Of a stretch of DNA of 64,000 nucleotides, positions 24,534 through 32,721 are shown piece after piece. Below the pieces are notes generated by a model. That model was not told the origin of the DNA. It ran no database searches and saw only the letters and a program-made list of their open reading frames with translations. The DNA is from Pseudomonadota bacterium. Lineage in GTDB: Bacteria; Myxococcota_A; Polyangia; GCA-2747355. How positions within the stretch are numbered: position 1 is the first letter of the stretch; each line of letters starts with the position of its first letter. The stretch covers positions 558,001-622,000 of the forward strand of contig JADJTL010000002.1 of the NCBI GenBank assembly GCA_016711215.1. Direction: 5' to 3'. The position numbers and the translations under genes were made by a program.

Positions 24534-25771
24534 GCGCCGTCCTCGGCGCCGTCCTCACTCCCGCGCGCCGACGAGCTAGCGGTGGCGGATTCTGGCGCGC
24601 CCGGCCCGCCGCGCTCGCCCCCGTGCCAAGGACGCGGCTCGGCGGCGGCCCAAGCCGCAGCCCGCCGCAAGTGCTCGCGCAGTCGCGGCTGAACGACGCG
24701 GAGGCGCACGAGCCGTCGGGTGGCCAGCCCGAGCTGGCGCTTGTAGCGCGCCGGCCCTCCGAGCAGATCGTACTCGCGCCGCCCGCAGGCGATCGCGCGG
24801 CGAATGGCCTCGGCGTGGATCGCGACGCCGACGCGCACGGTAGCGGGAAGCTTGGGCAGGCGTCCACTCTGATAGGCGTAGACCTTGTTGTTCCAGACGA
24901 TGTTGTAGAGCGCCGCGATCGGCTCGCCCCGCGCCAGCATCCAACGCAGCTCGAGCGCCCCCCGCTCGAGGAGCTGCGGCAGCACCGCGTCGTGAAAGGC
25001 GCGAAAGCGCGGCGAGGAGAACACGCCTGCGCTGCCCGCGCTCGAGGTGGCCGCGGCCGGCGCCCAGCGCGCGCCGTGCAGCGCCGCCAGCACCGCCTTG
25101 CCCCCCTCGAGCTGGTCGCTGCGCGTGACCTCCTCGAAGCGCAGCTCGCCGCCCGCCCAGCGCTCCGTATCACGCAAGGAGCGCCGCACCAGGTAACGCG
25201 ATCGCGAGCTGAGCGCAGCGAGATACGCGTCCCAGCTCGCCGGCAGCGGCACGTAGTGCACCTCGTCCTGGGTCGAGAGCTCGTAGGGCTGGCCGCGCGC
25301 CTCGAGCGCGTCGCATAGCGACGCGACCCAGGGCTGGTGCTCGCGCATCGCCGGCAGGCAGAGCTCGTCCCACGGCGCCAGGGTGCCGTCGTCCAGGCGT
25401 GCGGCGAAATCGACCGCGAGTGCGTGCTCCTCGCCCGCGGCGAGGATCGGGCCCAGGTACTCCGAGGCGATCTCGTCGCGCTCGGGTTCACCCGAGGCCA
25501 AGAGCTCGAGCCGGCGAAAGGGCAGCAGTCCGCCATACCAATGACGCCGGCGCAGCAAGGGAAGCACGCCGACGAGCTGCCTGCCGCGGCGCCAGACGAG
25601 AGCGGCGAGCTCGCGCCCATCGCTGCCACCAAAGACGCGCCACCAGCTCCGCAGCCACAGCGGGCTGAGCATCGGCTCGTTGCCGCTGCTGGCTGGCAGC
25701 AGGGCCCACCACTCGCCCGCCAGGGCCGCCAGCGCATGCTCATCGCGGAGCACTTCAAAGCTCAGCGCCAT
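24530..25771 (-). CDS. CelD/BcsL-type GNAT acetyltransferase
   Basis: 413 residues from the ATG at 25771 (a GTG at 25792 would add seven). SPLWLRSWWRVFGG near the start, then the second-half GNAT fold with RYLVRRSLRDTERW, LRWMLARGEPIAALYNIVWN and the closing EYDLLGGPARYKRQLG, are the marks of the CelD/cellulose-biosynthesis acyltransferase family, related to FemAB. Such proteins modify polysaccharides or peptides with acyl or aminoacyl groups. The C-terminus is a disordered Gly/Ser/Glu tail. It is the first gene of the operon with the ATP-grasp and phosphoesterase. Confidence 0.88.
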   Translation of the reverse strand: MALSFEVLRDEHALAALAGEWWALLPASSGNEPMLSPLWLRSWWRVFGGSDGRELAALVWRRGRQLVGVLPLLRRRHWYGGLLPFRRLELLASGEPERDEIASEYLGPILAAGEEHALAVDFAARLDDGTLAPWDELCLPAMREHQPWVASLCDALEARGQPYELSTQDEVHYVPLPASWDAYLAALSSRSRYLVRRSLRDTERWAGGELRFEEVTRSDQLEGGKAVLAALHGARWAPAAATSSAGSAGVFSSPRFRAFHDAVLPQLLERGALELRWMLARGEPIAALYNIVWNNKVYAYQSGRLPKLPATVRVGVAIHAEAIRRAIACGRREYDLLGGPARYKRQLGLATRRLVRLRVVQPRLREHLRRAAAWAAAEPRPWHGGERGGPGAPESATASSSARGSEDGAEDGA

Positions 25772-25960
25772 CGCGATTTGGCCTGCGCGCACATTCAGGC
25801 GCCAACTCTACGCCGAATGGGTCGGGCCGACCAACGCGGCCGGCGGGTTTAACCGGCCAGCGGCCGCGCGAGCCTGCGCCCTCCCCCGCGCGTCGAGCGC
25901 GTGTCGCCGGCTGCCGCCCGGGTCGCTTGCGCTATGCTGAGGAACGAGGGCTCGACGGCA

Positions 25961-27400
25961 ATGAGCGCGCCAGCAGAGAGGCCGCGAGGGCGATGGCAGC
26001 GCGCGAGGCGAGCCGGCCGCGAGGAGGCGCTCGCGAGCCGCGCGCTGCTGCTGATTTGCGTGCTCCTCGCCACCAGCACGGTGACGGTCGGTTGGTTGGG
26101 CTACCGCGCGGGACAGCGCGCGCAGCGCTCTGTTTTGCGCATGCATGCGGCGGCAGCCGCAGCCGGGCTGCTGGCGGTGGCTCGTAGCAGCGGCGCGCTC
26201 GGGGATGAGGCCGCGCTCTCGCGACTGCTGCGTGAGCAGGCTCGCGGCCCCGCGAAGATCGTGCTGACGGATCTCGACGGGCGGTTGCTCGCCGCGGGGC
26301 CGGGGCGTCAGGCTGCGCCGCGGCCGCCCTCCGCGCAGATGCTCGCCGCGCTTCACGCGCAGGAGCCCGCGCTTCGCTTCGTGCGCGCTGCCGACGGCAT
26401 CGTGCTCGAGTATTGGGTGACGCTCCCCACGGCCCAGCCGGCGGGCAACTGGTGGCAGCCGAGCGCCGAGGCGAGCACGGTGACTGGCGCTGCAGCGCCG
26501 CCGCTCCCCCCGTCGCCGGGGGAGCTCTGGCGCGAGCAGCAGGCCAAGCGGCGATTGTTGCGCGTCACGGTGCCGGTGGCGCTCGCCACCGCGCTGCTGG
26601 CGCCCGCGCGCTGGGGCCTCGCGCTGGCCATCGTGCTGGCCCTGCTGGGGCTCAGCCTCGCCCTGCTGCTGCACCGAGTAGCCCGCAGCGCGGGCGCGCG
26701 ACAACGCGAGCAGCTCCGCGACGAGACGCTGGCTGCGTTTGCGGACACGGCGGGCGTCTTGGCCGAGGCGGTGGGCGTACCCGCAGCCAGCATCGAGCAC
26801 CGCGCACAGCAGCTCGCCGAGGCGCAGCCGGGCGATCCACAGCTCGCGATGATGCTTCGGGATGGTCGACGACTGCGCACGCTGGTGGAGCGGCTCAAGG
26901 AGCTGGCCGCGCCCTGCCAACCGCGCCTCGCGCTGGTCGATCCCGACCTGATCGCCGGGCGAGCCGTTGAAGCGCTGCGCGTCGAGGCCACACACGCCGG
27001 CGTCACCATCATCATGGATCCGGCGGCCTGCGGGAGCTGCCTGCTCGCCGATGACGCGTTGATGACGCAGGTGTTGGTGCACCTGCTCCACAATGCGGTC
27101 GAGGCCGTGGCGGCCCTGCCGCCCGCGCTGGCCGCCGGCCGGCGGCTCGTCGTGCTCCGCGTGCGGCGCGGCGCGGGCCTCGTGCGCTTCGCCGTCCTCG
27201 ATCAGGGCGCGGGCCTCGGCGGCGCGGAGCGCAACCCGCTCGCCCGGCCCTTCTTCAGCACCAAGGCCTCGGGCGCCGGCCTGGGACTCAGCCTCGCGCG
27301 GCGCATCGTCGTCGAGCACGGCGGGCGGCTCGAGCTCAGCGATCGCCCCGAGGGGGGCGCGGTGGCGACGGTCGAGCTGAGCGAGCGAGGCCTTCGCTAG
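25961..27400 (+). CDS. membrane sensor kinase lacking the phospho-accepting histidine
   Basis: 479 residues from the ATG at 25961. TM1 (about 28-48) and TM2 (about 205-237) flank a periplasmic domain of about 155 residues. The helical region after TM2 aligns with NtrB/ZraS-type kinases, but the H-box reads AGVLAEAVGVPAASI (264-278) with no histidine where HExRNP is expected; the nearest is H280. The ATPase domain is intact: N-box HNAVEAV (377-383), G1 DQGAGLG (414-420), FFSTK, and G2 GAGLGLSLA (438-446). So it may bind ATP but not autophosphorylate in the usual way. No response regulator is adjacent; a Cys-rich CpxP/ZraP-like gene follows. Confidence 0.85.
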   Translation: MSAPAERPRGRWQRARRAGREEALASRALLLICVLLATSTVTVGWLGYRAGQRAQRSVLRMHAAAAAAGLLAVARSSGALGDEAALSRLLREQARGPAKIVLTDLDGRLLAAGPGRQAAPRPPSAQMLAALHAQEPALRFVRAADGIVLEYWVTLPTAQPAGNWWQPSAEASTVTGAAAPPLPPSPGELWREQQAKRRLLRVTVPVALATALLAPARWGLALAIVLALLGLSLALLLHRVARSAGARQREQLRDETLAAFADTAGVLAEAVGVPAASIEHRAQQLAEAQPGDPQLAMMLRDGRRLRTLVERLKELAAPCQPRLALVDPDLIAGRAVEALRVEATHAGVTIIMDPAACGSCLLADDALMTQVLVHLLHNAVEAVAALPPALAAGRRLVVLRVRRGAGLVRFAVLDQGAGLGGAERNPLARPFFSTKASGAGLGLSLARRIVVEHGGRLELSDRPEGGAVATVELSERGLR

Positions 27401-27559
27401 CGGGCCGCGTGGGAGACAGACAGGCTCATGCGCGCCCGGCGACAAACTTGCGCGACCGGCGGAGTGTGGCATCTCTGTACCCGCCCGGGCGGTGGGCGCG
27501 CGAGGTTTCGAGGCCTGGGGTGTCGCACCGCTCGCGGCACCCCAGAAAGGGAGAGCGCA

Positions 27560-28273
27560 ATGAAACGTCTGCTCACGAGCAAGGTTCTTCTCACCGCCAG
27601 CGCGCTGCTGCTGCTCGGCGGTGTCGCTGCCGCCAAGAGGAGTAGGGGTGGTCCGGGCGCGGCGCCTCACGGTCGGCCGGGGCATCCCTGCATGGGGCTG
27701 CTGATGCACGCGCCGCCCCCCGTGCTCAAGGCCAAGCTCGGCCTCGACGAGGCGCAGATCAAGAAGCTGGAGGGGCTGCGGGCCGCGCTGATGGGCAAGG
27801 GCGTCGAGCTGCGGGCCCAGGTGCAGAAGCAGCAGCTCGCGCTGCGGGCGCTGCTGGCGCAGGACCTGCCGCAGGAGGCTGCCGTGCTCGACGCGCTGCG
27901 CAAGGTGCGGGGCCTCCGCGGCCAGCTTCATGAGGAGCGGATCAAGACGATGATCAAGGTCCTCGGCCTGCTTTCCCCGCCGCAGCGCGCGAAGCTGCGG
28001 GCCGCGTGTCCCGGCGACGGCAAGGGCGAGGGCAAGGGCAAGGGCAAGGGCGGCTGCCCCTTCTGCGGCGAAGCGGAGGGTGAAGCAGGCGACGGCCCGG
28101 GCTGTGGCGCCGCCTGCGGCGGCTGCCCGCAGTGCGCCGGTGGCAAATGCGCGGGTGGGGCGGCCGGCCTGCCCAAGGGCATGGGCTCGGGCGGCTCCGC
28201 CGCGGCGGCCCCTGGAAAGGGCGTCAACCCGCCCCCGCATTGCTGTGGCAGCGCCGGCACGATGCCGCTCTAG
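27560..28273 (+). CDS. periplasmic Spy/CpxP/ZraP-like protein with Cys-rich C-terminus
   Basis: 237 residues from an ATG with AAAGGGAGAG upstream. The signal peptide (1-24) is followed by a helical LTxxQ-type region, LGLDEAQIKKLEGLRAALMG and VLGLLSPPQRAKLRAACPG, as in Spy/CpxP/ZraP. These are periplasmic chaperones or metal-linked regulators. The C-terminal 90 residues are unusual: a Gly/Lys run, then ten cysteines in CPFCGE, GCGAACGGCPQC, GGKC and HCCGS. That suggests binding of a soft metal (zinc, copper or similar). Together with the sensor gene 160 bases upstream, the arrangement recalls ZraP-ZraS, without a regulator. Confidence 0.82.
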   Translation: MKRLLTSKVLLTASALLLLGGVAAAKRSRGGPGAAPHGRPGHPCMGLLMHAPPPVLKAKLGLDEAQIKKLEGLRAALMGKGVELRAQVQKQQLALRALLAQDLPQEAAVLDALRKVRGLRGQLHEERIKTMIKVLGLLSPPQRAKLRAACPGDGKGEGKGKGKGGCPFCGEAEGEAGDGPGCGAACGGCPQCAGGKCAGGAAGLPKGMGSGGSAAAAPGKGVNPPPHCCGSAGTMPL

Positions 28274-28299
28274 CGGCCTTTCGCTCCGACGCGCCAAGC

Positions 28300-29715
28300 T
28301 CAGAACTGAAAGTAGATGAAGGGCGCCACCGCCGTGGTGCCGAGCGCGCGGCAGCCGAGGATCACGGCGGCGAGCAGCGCGGCCTGGGCATAGGCCGGCA
28401 GCGCGCTCAGTCGCCCCGCGAGCGGCCCGAGCCAGCGCACCGGCAGCAGCTGCGTGGTCAGGCCGGCGAGCAGGCAGCCCCAGAGCAGCGGCGTGACGTT
28501 AGCGGTGCCGCCCGTGGCGCGCGCCAGGCCGCGCAGCATGGCCCAGGCCTGCCCGAGATCGCCCGCGCGAAAGAGCACCCAGCCCAGGCAAACGAAGTGA
28601 AAGGTCGCCAGCGTGCCCAGCAGGCGCCGCAGGGGGCCGATTGGGCGGGCGCCGCGCCAGCGCTGCCAGGCCCGGCTGAGGGCCAGGCCCAGCCCGTGGA
28701 GCGCACCCCAGAGCACAAAGGTCCAGGCCGCGCCATGCCAGAGGCCACCGAGGGTCATCGTCAGCAGCAGGTTCCGGTAGGTCTTCAGCGGCGTTCCACG
28801 CGAGCCGCCCAGGGGGACATAGAGGTAGTCGCGCAGCCAGGTCGAAAGGGAGATGTGCCAGCGGCGCCAGAAGTCGCGCAGATCGCAGGCCCGATAGGGC
28901 TGGTCGAAGTTCTGCGGTAGCTGCAATCCGAGCAGCAGGGCGGAGCCGATCGCGAGGTCGCTGTAGGCGGAGAAGTCGCAGTAGATCTGAAGCGCATAGC
29001 CGTAGACGGCCAGCAGCAGCTCTGCCGAGGTGTAGAGGCCCGGGCTCTCGAAGGCCCGATCGACGAGGTTGAGGGCCAAGAGGTCGGCGATCACGAGCTT
29101 CTTGATCAAGCCGATCGCGAGCAGGAGCAGGCCTTGGGTCGCGGTCTGCAGCTCGAGCGCTGGATCGCCCTCGAGCTGCGGAAGAAAGTAGCGCGCGCGC
29201 ACGATCGGGCCGGCGACGAGCTGGGGAAAGAAGGCGACGAAGACGGCGAAGAGCAGCGGATTGGCCGTCGGCTGCAGCTCGCCGCGGTAGATGTCGATCG
29301 TGTAGCTCATCGACTGGAAGGTGTAGAAGGAGACCCCGGGGGGCAAGGTCAGGTTCAGGCGCAGCGCCGGCGCGCGCCGCCAACCGAGCTGGCGCAGGAG
29401 CGCCGTGACGCTGCCGCTGAGGAAATCGAAGTACTTGAAGAGCCCGAGCAGGCCGAGGTTGCCGACGACGCTGACGCCTAACCAACGGCGCCGCTCGGCC
29501 TGGGGGCGCGGGCGCGCCAGCAGCGCGCCGAGGGCCCAGTCCATCAGCGTCGAGCCGGCGATCAAGAGCAAGAAGGACCAGCGCCACCAGCCATAGAAGA
29601 CGTAGCTGGCGACGAAGAGCAGCGCGAGACGCGCGCCCGATCGGCGACCGAAGGCCCAATAGAGCAAGAACACCGCGGTCAGCAGCAGCGCGTATTCGAG
29701 CGTGGCGAAGCTCAT
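28300..29715 (-). CDS. MBOAT O-acyltransferase (AlgI/DltB-like)
   Basis: 471 residues from the ATG at 29715. It has about eleven helices, starting SFATLEYALLLTAVFLLYWA. The family motifs are present: GVSFYTFQSMSYTIDIYRGE, FFPQLVAGPIVR, FCDFS-type YCDFSAYSDLAIGSALLLG, FWRRWHISLSTWLRDYLYVP with its conserved His, and LGGLWHGAAWTFVLWGALHG with the catalytic His. It should transfer acyl groups across the inner membrane to a periplasmic sugar or polymer. The SGNH gene just upstream overlaps by four bases (ATGA), the standard partner arrangement of alginate- or cellulose-acetylation systems. Confidence 0.95.
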   Translation of the reverse strand: MSFATLEYALLLTAVFLLYWAFGRRSGARLALLFVASYVFYGWWRWSFLLLIAGSTLMDWALGALLARPRPQAERRRWLGVSVVGNLGLLGLFKYFDFLSGSVTALLRQLGWRRAPALRLNLTLPPGVSFYTFQSMSYTIDIYRGELQPTANPLLFAVFVAFFPQLVAGPIVRARYFLPQLEGDPALELQTATQGLLLLAIGLIKKLVIADLLALNLVDRAFESPGLYTSAELLLAVYGYALQIYCDFSAYSDLAIGSALLLGLQLPQNFDQPYRACDLRDFWRRWHISLSTWLRDYLYVPLGGSRGTPLKTYRNLLLTMTLGGLWHGAAWTFVLWGALHGLGLALSRAWQRWRGARPIGPLRRLLGTLATFHFVCLGWVLFRAGDLGQAWAMLRGLARATGGTANVTPLLWGCLLAGLTTQLLPVRWLGPLAGRLSALPAYAQAALLAAVILGCRALGTTAVAPFIYFQF

Positions 29716-31196
29716 CGCGGCGCGACCCGCGCCACATGCTCTGCCTGCTGCAGCGCGCGATCGAGCTGCTCGGCCAGCGCGCGGCCGCCGCGCTCGTTGA
29801 GATGCAGCAGGTCCTTGCGCACCAGGCCACGCGCGATCCAGCGGCTGAGGGCGCCCGGCCCACCCATCGCCTCGCGTGCGTCCCAGAAGGCGCAGCGGTG
29901 GTGCGCGGCGATGGTCCGCTGCGTCGCCACCATCCGCGCCACGGTCGGTGGCGCGACGAAGCGGCCGCCGCCCTCGCGCACCAGGCGATCGAGGGGCCCA
30001 ACGATCAGGCAGCCGGCCTGGGGCGCGCCGCGGTGCAGCCGGTCGAGCACCTCGCCGACCCGCGCCGCATACTGGGCGAGGCTGGCGCCCCAGCTGATCG
30101 TGTCGTTGGCGCCGAACTGAAAGAGCACGAGGTTGGGCCGCCGCTGCGCGAGCTGCTCGATCCAATGCTCCGCGTGGATCCCCGTCAGCTGATGAAAGCG
30201 CGTACCGACGAGGGGGAGGTTCTCCCAGGTGATGCCCGGCCCGGGGCGCTCGAAGACGAAGCCAAAGAGGCGTACGCGGCCGCTGGCGCGCGCCGTCGCG
30301 CTGTGGCGCGCGTCGTCGACGCTGAGCGTATGCCAGGCCGCCTGCGGGCGCGCGGCCGAGGTGCTGAGCTGCGCCGCCCGACGACCATCGAGGCGCAGCT
30401 CGATCGTGCCGCCGCCGGGCTGCGCGAGATAGGCGAGGGTGATCGTGCTGGCGCGTTCGGTCGCCGCCAGCGCGAGCTGCGCCGACGCGCCACCGGCGAC
30501 GGTCTGCGCCGCCAGCCCACCGAGCCCCAACCGGCCATCCCGTCGCCGGCTGACCCCGCTGCCACCGCTGAGCCGCAGGCGCTCCCAACTGCCCTGCTCG
30601 TCGAGCGTCAGTCCATTGAGGTAGAACCAGGGCCAAGGGCGCAGCGCGGGCACATAACCCAGGCCGCCATCGCCGTGGCGCTGCCGTGCAATCGCCCGCA
30701 GGGGGCCCGTCACATGGTCGAGGTCGATCTGCGAATCTCCGAAGTGCAGCACGCGGACGACGCCCTGGCGCGTGCGCTGCAGCGCCTCCAGCGCGACGAA
30801 ATAGGGCTGCAGGGCCCCTCGCGGATCCTCGATCGCCTGGACGCGCTCGGGTTCAGCAGCCGGCAGCGGCACGGCGGCGGGGTCGGGCGCCGCCGCTGGG
30901 TTCTGGGGCGACGGAGCGAAGGGCAAGCTCGGCGGCCCGCCTGCCGAGCCCGCCAGCGCGGCGGGGCCGGCGCTGCTCAGGGCGTCGGCCCGTTGGCGCA
31001 GCAGTGAACGCAGGGGGGTCGGTAGCGTGGCGACGAGCGCGAGCAGGGCCCAGCAGCCGTAGAGCGCCCGTGCTGTCTTGCAACGGAGCACGGCCGGGCC
31101 GCGGAGCAGCACGCGCGAAACCTGGCTGTCGGCGCCTGGTGACCTGATCGTTGACCTGATCGTTGACCTGATCGTTGGGCTCATCGTTGGGCTCAT
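29712..31196 (-). CDS. SGNH hydrolase/acetyltransferase-like, membrane-anchored
   Basis: 494 residues from the ATG at 31196; a TTG at 31223 is also possible. The N-terminus is a slippage-made run MSPTMSPTIRSTIRSTIRSP. A membrane helix (ALYGCWALLALVATLPTPL) and a Pro/Ala linker follow, so the enzyme domain is periplasmic. SGNH blocks: VLHFGDSQ (nucleophile Ser), FGAND in VLFQFGANDTISW and DLLHLNERG with the catalytic Asp/His. It probably accepts the acyl group delivered by the MBOAT protein, as AlgX/AlgJ or PatB do. It has the same domain plan as the divergent SGNH gene. Confidence 0.9.
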   Translation of the reverse strand: MSPTMSPTIRSTIRSTIRSPGADSQVSRVLLRGPAVLRCKTARALYGCWALLALVATLPTPLRSLLRQRADALSSAGPAALAGSAGGPPSLPFAPSPQNPAAAPDPAAVPLPAAEPERVQAIEDPRGALQPYFVALEALQRTRQGVVRVLHFGDSQIDLDHVTGPLRAIARQRHGDGGLGYVPALRPWPWFYLNGLTLDEQGSWERLRLSGGSGVSRRRDGRLGLGGLAAQTVAGGASAQLALAATERASTITLAYLAQPGGGTIELRLDGRRAAQLSTSAARPQAAWHTLSVDDARHSATARASGRVRLFGFVFERPGPGITWENLPLVGTRFHQLTGIHAEHWIEQLAQRRPNLVLFQFGANDTISWGASLAQYAARVGEVLDRLHRGAPQAGCLIVGPLDRLVREGGGRFVAPPTVARMVATQRTIAAHHRCAFWDAREAMGGPGALSRWIARGLVRKDLLHLNERGGRALAEQLDRALQQAEHVARVAPR

Positions 31197-31200
31197 GGTT
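31141..31200. repeat. 12-base coding tandem repeat, five units
   Basis: Five 12-base units (three identical GACCTGATCGTT, then two GGGCTCATSGTT variants) encode the repeated S-T-I-R and S-P-T-M/I at the N-terminus of the SGNH protein. The variants contain alternative ATG codons on the minus strand, so repeat number could also change which start is used. Confidence 0.9.
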
Positions 31201-31260
31201 GGCCTGACCGGGAGGCTGGACAAGTGGGGTCCTGGGCATGGCCAGGCCTAGCGTTACGCC

Positions 31261-31299
31261 TGATGAGACCGTGATGAGACCGTGATGAGGGCGCGATGA
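31261..31299 (+). promoter_or_regulatory. chain of three overlapping mini-ORFs ahead of SGNH gene
   Basis: A TGATGAGACCG repeat creates ATG-AGA-CCG-TGA at 31263-31274 and 31274-31285, then ATG-AGG-GCG-CGA-TGA at 31285-31299. Each stop shares bases with the next ATG, and the last stop overlaps the real start at 31296. It could pass ribosomes along by reinitiation, or be an accident of the repeat. Confidence 0.4.
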
Positions 31300-32642
31300 G
31301 ACAGCTAACAACGCCAGCGTCGCTGGAGCAAATTCGCCGCCTGCGCGGCGCCTGCGCGGCGCTCCTGGCCTGCATGGCTGGCCAGGCCCTTGCCGCGCCG
31401 GAGGGCGACCGGACACCGCCGGAGGGCGGCCGGGCCGCGCCAGCCGCGACGGCAGCAGCGCGGCTGGCGGCGACGGCAGCGCCTGGCGCTGGCGCTGCCG
31501 TCGCCCTCGAGGGCGAGGCGCACCTGGGCGCCTTCTACGCACGCCTCGGGGCGCTGACGGAGGGGGTGCAGGGCACGGTGCGGATCGTCCACTTCGGAGA
31601 CTCGCACGTCGCGGCGGCCTGGCTCGGCGACGGGTTGCGCCGCCTCTGGCAGCAGCGCTTCGGCGATGGCGGTCCTGGCCTGCTGCTGGTCGGCGGGCCC
31701 TGGCGCAGCTACAAGCACGGCGGCGCGCGGCTGGCAGCGCAGGGGGCCTGGCGCGCCGAGCGGCAGTGGAGTCGCTATCGCCGCGGACACCCGCGCCCTC
31801 GCGATGCCTTCTTCGGCGCGGCGGGCATCAGCGTCCATGCGCGCGGTGCCGCGCGCGCCAGCGTCGAGGTCAAGGGCGAAGCCGTCGATCGCCTCACCCT
31901 CTCCTACCTGCTGCAGCCTGGCGGCGGCGCCTTCGAGCTCTGGAGCGAGGGCCGGCGCCTCGGACGCTGGCTGACCGCGGGGGCTGAGAAGGTCCCCGTC
32001 CGTGCCGCCCTCACGCTACCGCGACCGACGCGCCAGCTCGAGCTGCGTACACAGGGCGGCGAGGTGCGGTTCTTTGGCGTCGACCTGACGCGCGCGAAGG
32101 GTGGCCTCGTCTACGATGGCCTGGGCATCAACGGCGCGCGCGCGGATAGCCTGCTCCAGTGGGATCAGGCGCAGCTCGCCGCGGAGCTCGCGCAGCTGGC
32201 ACCCGCTCTATTGATCTTCGCCTATGGCAGCAACGAGCTCGATGCGCGCGGCCTGACCCGCGAGGGCTTTGCGCGCGCCTTCTCGGCGGCCCTGCAGCGT
32301 CTGCTCAGTCTGGCCGGCGGCCCTGCGCGGCCCGCTTGCCTCGTGCTTGGGGTGACGGATCAGGCGCGCCGCGGGCGCGACGGTAGCTGGCAAGCGCCCG
32401 CGCTGCTGCCCGCGCTGATCGAGGAGCAGCGCCGCAGCGCGACCGCGGCCGGCTGCGCGTTCTGGGATCAGCGCGCGGCGATGGGCGGTGAGCGCGCCGT
32501 CTTCGCCTGGGCCGACGCCAGCCCGCCGCTGGCGATGCGTGACTACCTGCACCTGACGTCAGCCGGCTACCATCGCCTCGGCGAGCAGCTCTTCGCCGCG
32601 CTCTCGCAGGGCTTCGCGCGCTGGCAGCGCCACCGCGACTGA
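31296..32642 (+). CDS. SGNH hydrolase family protein, secreted
   Basis: 448 residues. A signal peptide (about 15-33, ACAALLACMAGQALA) is followed by a low-complexity Ala/Pro stretch and the SGNH fold: IVHFGDSHVAAAWLG (Ser), GGPGLLLVGGPWRSY, FAYGSNELDARG (Asn) and DYLHLTSAGYHRLG (Asp/His). A jelly-roll-like insert lies between the first two blocks, shared with the divergent SGNH gene, so the two are paralogues. Probably a periplasmic O-acetyl esterase or transferase working with the MBOAT protein. The start ATG sits at the end of a tandem repeat. Confidence 0.88.
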   Translation: MRQLTTPASLEQIRRLRGACAALLACMAGQALAAPEGDRTPPEGGRAAPAATAAARLAATAAPGAGAAVALEGEAHLGAFYARLGALTEGVQGTVRIVHFGDSHVAAAWLGDGLRRLWQQRFGDGGPGLLLVGGPWRSYKHGGARLAAQGAWRAERQWSRYRRGHPRPRDAFFGAAGISVHARGAARASVEVKGEAVDRLTLSYLLQPGGGAFELWSEGRRLGRWLTAGAEKVPVRAALTLPRPTRQLELRTQGGEVRFFGVDLTRAKGGLVYDGLGINGARADSLLQWDQAQLAAELAQLAPALLIFAYGSNELDARGLTREGFARAFSAALQRLLSLAGGPARPACLVLGVTDQARRGRDGSWQAPALLPALIEEQRRSATAAGCAFWDQRAAMGGERAVFAWADASPPLAMRDYLHLTSAGYHRLGEQLFAALSQGFARWQRHRD

Positions 32643-32721
32643 GCCGGCGCGCGCGCCCGCCGCCACGCCCGAACGCCGCCGAGGCCGCCACGGCTGGGCG
32701 TCTCGTGAGCGGGCGGAGGCC

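Noticed and set aside
25808..28297. 829-codon open frame on the minus strand
   Set aside because: It is antisense to the sensor kinase and CpxP-like genes. Both of those have clear motifs and ribosome binding sites, and this frame has none.
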